This document shows, piece by piece, positions 9,985-20,499 of a DNA stretch of 64,000 nt (within the stretch, counting starts at the first letter, position 1; the number at the start of each line of letters is the position of its first letter). The translations under genes and the position numbers were made by a program. Origin of the DNA: Castanea sativa. Lineage: Eukaryota; Streptophyta; Magnoliopsida; Fagales; Fagaceae. The stretch is taken from assembly GCF_040712315.1 (NCBI RefSeq), contig NC_134017.1:13050001-13114000 (forward strand), in the 5' to 3' direction. The notes beneath the pieces were generated by a model. It worked only from the letters and a program-made list of their open reading frames with translations. It had not been told where the DNA came from and did no database searches.

Positions 9985-10215
9985 CAAAAAAAGTCAAAAT
10001 TTTTAAGATTGACCTATCTGGCTCAATTTTTCGTGTACTTTCCAATTTTGGAGTCTGTTTCTTCAACCGAGATTCGAAAATTGCACAACAGTCCAATTTC
10101 TAAAAAATTTGACTTTTGCACAAATTTTGACCAAAAGTCAAAATTTTTAAGATTGACCTGTCTTGCTCAATTTTTCGTGTTTCCAATTTTTGGTTCTATT
10201 TATTCATTTGAGAAT
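9985..10215. repeat. Direct duplication, period about 144 bp
   Basis: The phrase AAGTCAAAATTTTTAAGATT followed by a TTGACCTRTCTKGCTCAATTTTTCGTGT-like stretch occurs from 9991 and again from 10135. The second copy is diverged. The repeat belongs to the element A spacer. Confidence 0.8.
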
Positions 10216-10694
10216 CCAAAAATTGCTCAAATAGTGTGATTCTACAGCTATTGGCTTTGATGTAAACTCTGACCGAAAATCAAGATGTTCAAGCAAAACT
10301 TGTCCTATCAAGTTTTCGCAAAGATTTTAATTTTGAAATCTAGGTATTTGTTTTGGACTTAGAGACTACATCCGCTTCTCCAAAGTACTAGCGGTATCCA
10401 AAATTTAAGCTCTCAAGATCATAATTTGAGATCCATCCATTTGGTCCGGATTCCCTCAAAATTATCCTCCAGACTTGATCGAGGCTCCCCTTTCAAAAAC
10501 AGACGAACTCTCACAAGTATGTCTCAAAATTGAAATTACATTGGGTCACTGCTTCAACCTATTATTTTCGTCGGTGCCTACCAGTCTCCAACCTAACGTT
10601 CCCATTCGGCGTCTACCATTCTCATCCACCATTCCGACCGAGAAGTCTCATCCGCCATTCTTAACTACCCAGCTACCATTCTTCATCTCTTCGC

Positions 10695-10702
10695 TATAAA
10701 TA
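10695..10702 (+). promoter_or_regulatory. TATA box ahead of the 10762 ORF
   Basis: TATAAATA in the context CTATAAATAGAAGGG closely resembles the LTR TATA context at 12711-12725. It lies 67 bp before an ATG that opens 227 codons. The likeness suggests a promoter module shared with, or copied from, the LTR family; no experimental support. Confidence 0.45.
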
Positions 10703-10761
10703 GAAGGGCCAGATCCGCTAAGTCCATCAAGAAAAAAAAAACACATATACTGAGTTATGAA

Positions 10762-11445
10762 ATGAAAATTTGCTTCTTTCAAATTTTCAAATCCTCCTTC
10801 TCACAGTCAGTTCTCACTATGGTCTCGTCATTCTCAATACCGAGCAACCAAGATCACTTCATGATCAGTTTGAAATCAACCCCTTCATGGTTCAGTAGCA
10901 ACCCGTCTCACAACATCATCACTGTTTTAGGATTCAAACAAATTTTGTTTCCTCACATAATGACCACGTTTGTTCATAGAGTTATTCATAACAAGGTCGG
11001 CATCGTTGTTCCATGCTTTCTTGGATTTGGTTCACCAGGAAATCCAAGTCCAGCAGAGACACCCGTTCCTAAGACCAGGGCTTCCGTAGTCTCTCTTCAA
11101 CTGTTTGGTCTCCCAATAGAAGCGGTGGTTCGGAACAAACAGCAGCTGGGCTGGTTTCTAAAACCAGGATCACAAGTTAGTTCCATCTTTCATTTGTTAT
11201 GCTTTCCCAATAAAGTTGCATCAAGTGAAGATGGTAAGAAGTGTTGGGGTATCCTACAAATTGTCTCCCATCCAACGCTTGTGATGACCTCCAGAGTACC
11301 AGCTCATCAGAAATTAGCCTTTGGTGTAGGTGAAGGGTTACCAAAGCCTCATCCCATGTTTCCGCCACCATGGGGTCCAAAGGTCATCATTGCTGGTACC
11401 ACAAAACACACTTTCTGGAATTACTCCAACTTAAGATCAGCTTGA
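10762..11445 (+). CDS. Unrecognised 227-codon ORF in element A spacer
   Basis: I do not recognise the product. ATG at 10762 opens 227 codons ending in TGA at 11443-11445, in the same orientation as gag-pol. The protein is moderately hydrophobic at residues 1-95, has a Gly/Pro/Val-rich middle (VGIVVPCFLGFGSPGNPSPA) and a Pro/Gly-rich end. I see no signal peptide, transmembrane helix or catalytic motif that I would trust. A TATA box stands 67 bp upstream. Some Tat elements have an extra ORF between pol and the 3' LTR, usually antisense; this one is sense. It could equally be a chance ORF in repeat DNA. Confidence 0.3.
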   Translation: MKICFFQIFKSSFSQSVLTMVSSFSIPSNQDHFMISLKSTPSWFSSNPSHNIITVLGFKQILFPHIMTTFVHRVIHNKVGIVVPCFLGFGSPGNPSPAETPVPKTRASVVSLQLFGLPIEAVVRNKQQLGWFLKPGSQVSSIFHLLCFPNKVASSEDGKKCWGILQIVSHPTLVMTSRVPAHQKLAFGVGEGLPKPHPMFPPPWGPKVIIAGTTKHTFWNYSNLRSA

Positions 11446-12185
11446 AGAATTTCAGAAAATATACTTCGAAATTACTTCAACTTAATGTCCGTCGGTATGG
11501 TCCAGGTCACACAGGCACATTCAACGACTTGCCGTCGGACATCATTCAAGCATGCAGCCGGCCCCACATCCGAAGGTGTACGTCCCGCAGACATCTACTC
11601 CAGAGTCCTCAACATGCAGGCGAGCCATGATGTCATATATCCCACCCATCCACTTGGCTTCATCACCATCTTTTTCACCATCAACAACAACAATCCCAAA
11701 ATACTCTTCTGAAATTACCTCAACTTAACCAGAATGATGCAATAACGCAAGCACATTCAACCATACTCCCACATGTTCTCTCTGTGATCCGAGGTATACC
11801 CTTCAGCTATAACTTCACCAGAAGTCCTTAAAAATAAGAGGCTAGCTCCAGAGCTCTGCATGTTGTATGCCAACATTCTCACCTCTTCTCCATCTTCAAC
11901 ACCCTGTGATCGCCACCAACAATCCAAAATACTCTTCTGAAATTACCTCAGCTTAACATCTACCGAAATGTTTCAATCTTGCAAGTACATCCAATTTCTT
12001 GCAAATAACTTTCAGCCCCACCAACCCACTCCAAGTACCATTGAATACTCTTCTGAAATTACTTTGACTTAACCTTTGCTCAGAAAGCTCGATCACACGA
12101 GCACATTCAAATACGGGCAGACCCCTTCTCAGTCTCATCAAAACCTTTCATATGGGTGGGTCTACTCTTCTGCAATTACTTCATC
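11412..12185. repeat. Interspersed 26-bp motif, six copies
   Basis: Variants of TACTCTTCTGAAATTACCTC followed by AACTTAA occur at about 11412, 11463, 11702, 11931, 12046 and 12163. Copies are separated by unrelated sequence of roughly 50 to 240 bp, so this is not a simple tandem array. Short phrases such as 'caagtacattcaa' and 'agcacattcaa' also recur between them, suggesting degenerate longer units. Confidence 0.75.
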
Positions 12186-12308
12186 CTGCTAAAAGCTCCA
12201 CCACCTTCAGCTATTTCACTAGAAGAGTCAAGTATAAAAAGGAATCCACTTTCTTTCAAGACTCATTCATTCACCACACTCTAAAAACTGTGTGCATGAA
12301 CGAGTCTC

Positions 12309-12319
12309 GAGGGGGCATT
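12309..12319 (+). promoter_or_regulatory. Polypurine tract of element A
   Basis: GAGGGGGCATT abuts the TG that starts the 3' LTR at 12320. This is the plus-strand primer site of LTR retrotransposons, and its position fixes the LTR border. Confidence 0.8.
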
Positions 12320-12497
12320 TGTAGAGAGGGAAAATTCCCGACCTATCACAAGCTGACACATCATACTACCAAAGTCCACAAAATACAACCAATTACAAAG
12401 CGCCACGTACTGCTGCTAGGTTTTGCCATCGCTATTCAGAAACCAATAGAAATTTGCCAAGTGTCATTGAAATAAAGGCATTAAACTGCATCAGCAG

Positions 12498-12668
12498 GTG
12501 TAAGCAATGACACAAGCAGCTCTGCACATGTAAGCGATGACACAGGCAGCCTCGCACGTGTAAGCAGTGACACAAGCACTCAGCACATGTAAGCGATGAC
12601 ACAAGCAGCCTCGCACGTGTAAGTAGTGACACAGGCACTCAGCACGTGTAAGCGATGACATAAGCGGA
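12498..12668. repeat. 29-30 bp tandem array with G-box cores in LTR U3
   Basis: Six units of (A/G)TGTAAGCRRTGACAYAAGCR type start at 12498, 12528, 12558, 12587, 12617 and 12646. Several unit junctions create CACGTG, at 12555-12560, 12614-12619 and 12643-12648. A fourth CACGTG, within CCACGTGTCA, follows at 12684-12689 just upstream of the CCAAT/TATA region. CACGTG is the plant G-box, bound by bZIP and bHLH factors, and ACGTGTC matches the ABRE core. Confidence 0.85.
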
Positions 12669-12712
12669 CCAATCAAACTCCGCCACGTGTCACTCACCTA
12701 CCCCTAAACTCC

Positions 12713-12720
12713 TATAAATA
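12713..12720 (+). promoter_or_regulatory. LTR TATA box
   Basis: TATAAATA in CTCCTATAAATAGAAGCC lies about 24 bp after the last G-box and about 470 bp before the poly(A) signal. This is the expected core promoter of the LTR. Confidence 0.8.
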
Positions 12721-13344
12721 GAAGCCTTCCTAAAACATTTAGGAGGACACAGAACAGAGAGAAGGAAGAAGATAGCTTGAGTTCAGAAACCCAGAAGCTC
12801 TGCCAGGATCAAACCTCAAAGCCTCCAAGAAATTCAAGAACTTCAACCTCGAATACAAACAACATTCGAAGCAAAATCATCCAAACTACTCGTCCAGATC
12901 TCAAAGTTCACTGGAATCAAGCTCAAAAGCCTCCAGAAATCTCAACAAACCATAAATCAACGGAGCTCTACGGAATCAAGCCTCTAAAGCACCGAAGAAC
13001 TTCCACCACAAACCTTCAAACACGAAGAACACACGAAGAACACGAAGAACACGAAGAACACGAAGAACAAAGAATTTCTAACGAGCTCATAGCCAGAGAT
13101 TCATTGTAATTCCGTTGCAAAGATCTTCGATCCATTCCTTAGCCAAATTGAAGAATATCAAAATCACATTACCACAATTCCAATCAATAAATCTTTCAAG
13201 GAGATCGAATCAGAGGATCACTCTTTTGTAATTACAGAGAATTGTACCACACATTTATCAATACAAATTCGTATTTGTGAAACTATTTTACTTGTTTGAT
13301 TTATTTCGAACTAAGAAATTTAGTCGTCTACAACATGTTCAACT

Positions 13345-14260
13345 TATTTTTCAACTTACTAGGCTTTTGGTTACAGTCTTTACTAAAATGGCCAAATTTG
13401 CCACAATTAAAACATTTACCTTTACTTGATCTCTGTTTATTATGTTTTCGGAAAGCAGATTTATTTTTAGCATAAAAATCATTAGGTTTAAAAAAGTGGG
13501 TTCTGTATCTTTTATGCTTTTTATGGGAATAACTTTTGTAAACCTTATCATGTTTACTTTTTCCTTTTTGCCTAGAAGGGGCAATAGGAGGTAAACCATA
13601 TTATTTATAGAAATTACCCATTTCATATTTAGCTTTCTTTTTATCTTTTAACTGTTGTTTTAACCATTTTTCATCATTGCACATATTAATTCCAAGTTTT
13701 TTAATAGTGCTGAAAATATCACCATAAGTTAAATTAGCAAAATCAATAGAATCATTTTTACCAATTAATTCATTTTTTACCTTATGAGCAAAGATAGGAG
13801 GTAGTCCGTCAATAAACCTCTCTTTCCAATAAGACTTCGTAGAGTCTTTTCTGAGCATGACTCTGGAAGTAAATACATCTTGGTACCATCTGTAATCAGA
13901 TATAGTAGGACATCTCAAATTATTCAAATAATCAAAAATTCGAGACGAAATATTTGATGGAGTACCAACAAAATGTTTAAGAATGGTGTAAACCAAAGTA
14001 TTGACACCATCAGGAACACCACGGTTAATATTTTCATAAAAAATGGGCATACCATCAGTATCTCTTTTAATAGCATGTTTAATAGATTCTCTGGATTCTT
14101 CTGTGAGAAGTGAATCCCACCATCCTCGGAGACAACCAGTAAAACCAGATGCAAGCAAATCAACAATATCAAGATCATCATGATTGTCATGATTATTTAT
14201 GTATGCAATACCAACCATAGGCATGTGAGCGATTTTGTTAATAATTTCTTGTTCAAACAA
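13345..14260 (-). pseudogene. Capsid-like region with CCHC zinc knuckle, pararetrovirus-like
   Basis: Two frames (14260-13601 and 13626-13351) cover a capsid-like domain and a basic tail. The domain has GCLRGWWDSLLTEESRE, then a VPDGVNTLVYTILKHFVGTP core. The tail ends in a zinc knuckle at about 13372-13436 (CFNCGKFGHFSKDC, C-x2-C-x4-H-x4-C), which lies in a third frame, so at least two frameshifts are present. Coding similarity runs to the LTR border at 13333, where it is cut. Confidence 0.6.
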
Positions 14261-14272
14261 ACCATCAATATT

Positions 14273-14743
14273 TCATTCATAAAGTTTATCAGCAAAAACA
14301 GAAAATTGAGTTTGAGAAGATCTTTCTTCAAACTGTACATCAAGAGGAGTGGGTTTAGAATACCAATTTTTTGTAAAAGACGTGGGATTGGGTTTTCCAA
14401 CAAATATTTTAATTTCTGGTAAACTTATACCATCATCAAAAATATTTTTCAAAGAATCAGAAGATAATGAGTCAGAATTTGTGTCGTCATCAGAAACAAT
14501 TTCTTTCTCATTTCTTGAAATAGCACAAGCAGCGCTTCTAGAAGTAGAAGTTTGCTCGGTTTTAGCTTTTAAATCAGCAAGCATTTTTTCAATCTTTTCA
14601 ACATTTGATCCTTGGGAATTAACTAAATCAAAAGTCTTACTCTGAGAAGTTTTAAAATCAATATTTTTTCTTTGACTGGGTAAATCAATCAAAGGTTTCT
14701 CAAGCTTTGAAACAACAGGTTTTTCAACAATTTTTTCTTCCAT
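14273..14743 (-). pseudogene. Linker segment, pararetrovirus-like polyprotein
   Basis: 156 codons, rich in Lys, Ser, Asp and Glu, lie between the movement-protein-like and capsid-like parts. It ends within 13 bases of the next frame on the same strand, so the break is one small indel or stop. I recognise no domain; the assignment rests on position and orientation. Confidence 0.5.
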
Positions 14744-15099
14744 ATAGTGAAGCTATTGACCAATAATATGCAAAGATTCATTAGTAAAATTATTTTGTTC
14801 AATAATGGCAAAAATAGGAGTTTTATCATTAGCAATTTTGAAAGGGGAGGTTTTCACCTCAATGCTTTCTTTATCATTTTTTCAAGTAATCAAAACAGTT
14901 TCAAGTGGTGGATGACTGGATTTAACAACAGTTTTATCATGTTTAACAAAAACAGATTTTTTTTTATTACGTTCAAGTAATTGGTATGAACCTCATTTCT
15001 TAAAACATAATAATTCTCAAGATAGTCAAAAAACAAAATATGTTGTTTTAACAAATTCATTTTTTCTCTCCATTTCCTTTTGATTCTGTCTTTTTCAGA

Positions 15100-15831
15100 C
15101 TAAGCAAAAGTACTTTGGTAATACTTTGTTTTATCACGATTTGCTTTAGAAAAGAATTCATTACTTAAAGCAACCATATCAATTTGAAAAGCAGGGGTTT
15201 CAAAATCCATATCCATCAAATTTATTACACGCAGATGTTTGAAAGGAGGAGGAGGTTCAATAGGTGAAAAATCAGATCCAGAAGAAGCCTCAGATTTTGC
15301 ATCTTCTTCTTCTTCTTGATCATCTTTTGAGAGAAACTCAGGTTTAGTTGAATAATAAGTATTGCTAACCTGGGAATTGTTGCTAGCAACTCCTTTTAGC
15401 TTTAAATCAAGTGGTTCAAAATTCTTTTTCAAAAATTCATCAATATCAGAATTTCTTTTAACAAAACTTTCAGATCCAGCAAAGGACTTTCTTCCTTCAT
15501 TGATCCTTAAAGGTTTGTTAGTAGGAAAACATTTGGTATCATCAAAATATATTTTAACAGTTCCATCAGTATATTGTGCAATCTTAGTAAGATCAAGTTT
15601 ATCAAAAATAGGTTTAACAGGTGGTGTTACTTGTTCCAAAGTCCATTCTTTGGGAAGAGTAATATCTTGCCATTGAATCATTTTAAGGACTTGGATCTTA
15701 GCATCAAGGGTGGAACATTGAATCAACATAGTTTTTTCAGCAGGATCACGTCCTCTAGACCGAGGAGTTAGCTGGGAATCAAGCAATCTATAAAAAATTC
15801 GATAAATAAGACCACAGCGCAGAATACACAC
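15100..15831 (-). pseudogene. Movement-protein end and acidic linker, pararetrovirus-like
   Basis: This is 243 open codons ending at a TAG (15102-15100), with the same frame continuing beyond for another 40 or so codons. The first 65 residues resemble the C-terminal end of a caulimovirid movement protein (LLDSQLTPRSRGRDPAE, then TMLIQCSTLDAKIQVLKM). A Ser/Glu/Asp-rich linker follows (DDQEEEEDAKSEASSGSDFS). The N-terminal 30K-type core is missing at the right edge. The frame then shifts near a T/A homopolymer at about 14960. Confidence 0.55.
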
Positions 15832-16544
15832 ACTTCACAACCAATTAGACCACAGCAGACACTACTAACTCAACCTAGTTTTGTACTAGCAAAGTGTCAA
15901 CACAGAATACATCACTCTCAAGGTGCTAGGAGAGCTGAATAACACTTGCACCCTTCCTAGTCACAAACCCAATCTTAAAAGGCAAAGGTAAAATAAAATA
16001 TAGCATTAGAAAAGCTTCATCACAAGGAAAGCTCTCTAAGCAGCCAATGAGCTTGTCACATTTGGCACTTCCGCGATGAGAATGGGGTGGAGGGTGAGAC
16101 TATGGGTTCAACAACCACTAGGTGCGTTTGTAACTAGCCAATAATGAAAAAGAAGGAAAGGTTTCTCATATTCTTTCATAATTGATAATATTCCCCCCAA
16201 AGATCCAAACATGTCTTATTGATAGCCTAGCAATAACAGTTTGACCTTCAAAGTTTGTTAAACTTTCTAGCCTCATGTTATTTAGTTATGGCTATCACAA
16301 ATTGAGTTACCAAGTTTCACTTAAAAATGAACTTCAACTTGGACATCAAAGATCAAACTGCGTAGTAATTGAAGCATTCAACACAAGAAGACACAAAGAT
16401 GTAATGATACATCTCCGTTGTACTGCCACAAACTTGGAGACAATTTCATCGAAAAGGATGTCAGTCCTCTTGATTCATCCTTTGTTTTTTTTCATTTTGT
16501 CTTGAGCAACCCCTTCTAGAGTGTTCAACTTGTCTTATCCTTCA

Positions 16545-16850
16545 AGCAAACCCAAAAGTCAAGTTCTAAACATATTTGAATATTTATCACTAACACAACT
16601 TGATGACTCCAAAAAAAAAAAAAAAAAAAATCCTAAAACTTTGAATACCTAACCCTAATGCAAGCAATGCAAAAAATAGTAGGAGTAACTAGTTGAATTA
16701 AATTTTGGCTTGTATAAATTTGTCTTAATATTTGTTAAGCAAACCCAAAATTCAAGTTCTTAACATATTGGTTATTTATCCCCAAAACAACTTGATCTTT
16801 CACAATAGAAAATCTTTCTAGAACTTGAGTGCCCAACCCTAATTAATGCC
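16545..16850. repeat. Diverged direct duplication, period about 190 bp
   Basis: The series 'gcaaacccaaaagtcaagtt', 'ttatcactaacacaacttga' and 'cccaaccctaatgc' at 16545-16665 recurs with changes at 16738-16850. The two copies are separated by short unrelated sequence. Confidence 0.7.
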
Positions 16851-18061
16851 AGTGTATTTAACCAGTAGTCACTTTGTTGATTTAAAACAAGATTAAGATA
16901 AAATTATTTGTCTTAATTGGGATCTGCAAAGACGGCAAGAAGTTGAACAATCTATATATTATATGATCTTAGACTGTGCACATGTGAAATACACTATCTA
17001 AATCTCATAATAAATATCCCAAAAAAAAAAAAAAATTTGTGGCTACTGTGACTTGTTACAGCCCCAATGACTCCAAAACCACACAATCATAGAAAAGTGA
17101 CACCACACCCACAGAGCCTAGTTGCTTCTACGAATCTACTTAGTTTTCTGGTTTTTGATACACTAGATTCAAATTCTTATCATCACAACCTCACCCATTT
17201 CTGTTCTCCTCCAATCACTTCACTTCACCCATATCTTTGTTGTTCGTCGTTGTCATTGTCGTTGTCGCTGGTGAGAGGTGAGTTAAGGAAGGAGTCGAGG
17301 TCGAGTTCCATAGCTACAAGTAATGTTTTGGAGGTACTGCTGAGATTCTTGGTCATGTCGTTTTGTTGGTTTTACTTTTGAATTTGTTGCTTTCTGCTTC
17401 AGGAATTAGTTTCAACTCCATCAGATTATCACCGATGTCCGTCAACCATGCGACTGTGTTGTAGCATTGCAACAACTCGAGAGTCACGAACCAACTAAAT
17501 AACATCTTGAAGTTCGGTTCAAAGTGGTTCAATTACACCCACATCAGATGAGAGATGACAGAGGAGAGAGGAAAAAATATAAAATAATAAATAAAAAAGT
17601 TATAGTAACCGTGTATATATGCACGGTTACTGTAGTAATTATATATAAATGTATATTTTTACACTCACTAATATTGATATTTTTTTGTTCAAAATGTGTA
17701 AAATGAACAATTTTTTTTATTTTGTAAGGTTTTACACGTGCTGATGTTAATACTAGACTTGGAAACTCTACTCATTAAAAAAAAAAAAAATTTCTCGATT
17801 AACGTAAATCATTTCAATTTTTTTTATAGGTTCAAATTTTCTTTTCTTTCTTTTGCCCAAAAGTATTTCAATCTATCAATTCTATCCTTTAGTCTTTAAA
17901 TATTTATAAGCTTTTAATATATCAATTATTAAGGAAGAGAGAGGAGTGAGTTAAGGAGAATAAAAGAGGACTAAAAAAAAAGATATTAACAAGGTAGAAG
18001 AGATATGAGTAAAAAAATATATTAATATTTGTTTTAGTTACTTATTATAATTTTTGAAATA

Positions 18062-18170
18062 TATATGTAGTGGTAACTCCGAAACAGTACACCGGTATTA
18101 ACTGATACCAAAATATTACATTTCCCTAACTAAATCGGTACAACTTCAGTACAAAATTGACTCCCTTGTA
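18062..18170. repeat. Decayed end of an ACCGGT-rich repeat
   Basis: This stretch resembles 23370-23480: 'gtggtaa', 'acaccggtatt', 'tgataccaaaatat', 'cggtacaa', 'attgact' occur in the same order. It looks like the right terminus of the same repeat family as the element at 22551-23480. Confidence 0.6.
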
Positions 18171-18217
18171 TGTATATATACTAATGTGTAAATAAGTTTT
18201 ACCCATCCTTGAATGCC

Positions 18218-18225
18218 TATATATA
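18218..18225 (+). promoter_or_regulatory. Candidate TATA box of the O-methyltransferase gene
   Basis: TATATATA lies 155 bp before the first in-frame ATG of the gene at 18373 and 79 bp before an out-of-frame ATG at 18297. Position and sequence suit a plant core promoter. Confidence 0.5.
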
Positions 18226-19103
18226 CCAATCATTCAATTAAATATCTAGTACGTGAAGAAAACAAATAAGAGTTCAGTTCACTTAGCCCTAATATTATGG
18301 CCTTTCTAAAAAATATCCCATCCAAGAAATCTTGATAATGATCAAAGCGAAGAAAAGAGTTTCTCCTGTGCCATGCAACTCTTGACCTTCATTGTGCTGC
18401 CCATGGTCTTGCACTCGGCCATTGAGCTTGGGGTTCTTGATATCTTAGCCAAAGCGGGTCTTGGAGCCAAGCTCTCTCCCTCGCAGATCATAGCTCAGAT
18501 GCCCACCAAGAACCTCGATGCAGCCATGATGCTGGACCGCATTCTCAAGCTGCTGGTCAGCCACTCTGTGCTTGGTTGCACCGTGGTTGCTGATGAGGAC
18601 TTTGGGTCTTTCCAGAGGCTCTACAGTCTTACTCCTGTGTCTAAGTACTTTGTGACTAATGAAGATGGCGTGTCATTAGGTCCCTTCATGGCCTTGGCTC
18701 AAGACCAAGTCTTCATAAAAAGCTGTTTCGTTTCTTATTATTATTATTATTACTATTATTATTATTTTCCTTCCTTATTTTGAATTTGAAAATGGCTAGA
18801 ATTATAAATTATTTATAACATTTTTTACATATTGCTGATATATAATGATATGATAAATAGTTATTGATAAGTAAAAAAGTGATATTAGTGGTAAACCCAG
18901 ATAAAACTAATAAGAATTGGTCATATTAATACTTTATAAAAATGTTATAAAATAATTTGTAATTATAAAATTTCATTTTTTATTTTCCCTTTACTTGGTC
19001 TTCATTGATTGTTTGATTTATTTTTACTTATTACCTTTGGTAATTGGTTACAAATGTGAGAAGTAAGAGAAAATCTATACCATTTTTTTTTTGTGCTGTA
19101 ACC

Positions 19104-19162
<59 letters not shown>
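19104..19162. repeat. (TTA)n microsatellite in intron 1
   Basis: About 19 TTA units. A shorter TTA run lies at 18735-18768, right after the damaged splice donor. Confidence 0.95.
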
Positions 19163-19164
<2 letters not shown>

Positions 19165-20440
19165 ATTTGATAATTAGGGTAGAGATGATTTGAATCCTCC
19201 TGAATGTGTTTATTTAAAATACCAGGAGGTGACAACTAGTGAAATTACAAAATTCTCAAAACATTATTACAATTTTAAACTATAAAAATGGTGGTTAATA
19301 TAATTAAAAATTGAATTAAATTTTAAATATAGATCAAACTCTACCATCTGCTATATGCATATATGTAATTGCGCCTATATTTTACTATTTTTATTATGAT
19401 AGGCTTTATGGCCTTTTTAACAACTTCGTTTCTTGCTTAATTTGGGTAAAATAATTACATTTGATATCAACAAAACTTGGTATCGAAAAAAATTGGGTCA
19501 AATAATTGATGGGCAAAAGCAAAAAAAAGTTTTGTTTAGTTGTATGGGAAAGCCGTGTAGATATAGAAGATTTGCAACTTTGGCTTTTCTTGAAAGTTAA
19601 TCATTATTCTTTTAATAGTAAAGAAAGTTAATTATTTTTTATTAGTGTAAAGAACTAAATTAAAGCCAAAATTATTTTTTTTGAAAGATAATTACAACAT
19701 GCTACTAACTCAGTAACTTGAATCCTTTCTTCCCTAGACCTCCAAGCACTTTGTGCATGGAACTGTGCCAATTCAGTTATAAGGCATTTGGCTTAAAACC
19801 AAAATTAAATTTCACAAAATGGAGATAGATATATCATATGGTCATTTATCGAGAGAAAAAAATATCTTATAAGATGTCGCTTTCATAACATGTACGTTCT
19901 ATGCGTATGGGTTCTATATAGAGAGAGAATGGTCTCATGAAACCATCTCATAAGATTTGGTAGTTCCGCTTATGTGGTCTAGTACCACCTCAAAAGCATA
20001 TCCTGTTCCCCAATCTAGATAAATGAAAGATATGGTATCTAACCAAAGCTCTTCATAGGTCCCAACTGAACGATGCAATTCTTGAGGGAGGAATTCCATT
20101 CAATAGGACTTATGGCACGCATGCCTTCAAGTATCCAGACTTGGACCCCAGATTTAATAAGGTGTTTAACGCAGCAATGTTCAACCACACTACTATTGTC
20201 ATCAAGAAGATCCTTGAGTCTTACAAAGGTTTTGAGCAACTCAGGCAACTAGTTGATGTTGGTGGTGGTCTAGGAGTTACCCTTAACCTAATCACTACTA
20301 GATACCCCAATATCAAGGGCATTAATTTTGACTTGCCTCATGTTATACAACATGCTCCACCTTATCCTGGTATTATTTCAATTCATAATTTTCATTTTTC
20401 AGGTGTCGTCTTGTTTCACCAAGTTAAAACATGATTGATT

Positions 20441-20499
20441 CCCCCCCCCCCCCCCCCCCCGAAAAAAAAAAAAAAGAAGAAGAAGAAGAAGAAGAAGAA
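20441..20499. repeat. (C)20, (A)n and (GAA)n run in intron 2
   Basis: Twenty C are followed by G, about 14 A and then GAA repeats. The tract lies 70 bp after the exon 2 donor. Its length may be unreliable in the assembly. Confidence 0.9.

Larger units (their letters stand above)
1..13332 (+). mobile_element. Element A: Tat-type Ty3/gypsy LTR retrotransposon, 5' end outside window
   Basis: Gag, protease, RT, RT-linked RNase H, a second archaeal-type RNase H and integrase follow in Ty3/gypsy order on the plus strand. They are followed by about 5 kb of mostly non-coding DNA, a polypurine tract and a terminal repeat at 12320-13332. The extra RNase H before integrase and the long spacer before the 3' LTR are hallmarks of the Tat lineage. 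The 5' LTR and primer binding site lie left of the window. The element is defective: gag and protease frames are offset, there is a TAA stop at 2364-2366, and plastid DNA interrupts pol. The right flank is a pararetrovirus-like sequence. Confidence 0.9.
12320..13332 (+). repeat. 3' LTR of element A (about 1,013 bp)
   Basis: The repeat starts TGTAGA and ends TCTACA, a perfect 6-bp inverted terminal pair with the canonical TG..CA. U3 carries a six-unit G-box repeat array, a CCAAT motif near 12668 and a TATA box at 12713-12720. A poly(A) signal (AATAAA) sits at 13186-13191, so R probably begins near 12745. The sequence right of 13332 is pararetrovirus-like coding DNA, so the LTR edge is also an insertion junction. 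The 5' LTR partner is outside the window. Confidence 0.85.
13333..15831 (-). mobile_element. Endogenous pararetrovirus-like (Caulimoviridae) fragment
   Basis: Several minus-strand frames read in order as the end of a movement-protein-like region, an acidic linker, a capsid-like region and a CCHC zinc knuckle. This order is that of the first part of a caulimovirid polyprotein; a petuvirus/florendovirus-type source is my best guess. The left end is cut at the LTR border (13332/13333). The right end stops abruptly near 15831 with the N-terminal part missing. In-frame stops and frameshifts at homopolymers show it is long dead. Protease and reverse transcriptase are absent here. Confidence 0.65.
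15832..18217. other. Intergenic DNA upstream of the O-methyltransferase
   Basis: No coding sequence is supported. It holds a 190-bp-period duplication (16545-16850), A tracts at 16611 and 17022, a 10-bp-arm palindrome (AGTAACCGTG at 17604-17613 with its complement at 17622-17631), and a decayed copy of an ACCGGT-rich repeat (18062-18170). Confidence 0.7.

Noticed and set aside
12498..12668. Regular 29-30 bp repeats resembling a CRISPR array
   Set aside because: Units are contiguous with no unique spacers and lie in an LTR of a plant retrotransposon.
12777..13109. 110-codon ORF in the element A LTR
   Set aside because: It lies in the R/U5 part of the LTR, is low in complexity (His/Glu-rich repeat end), and has no homology I recognise.
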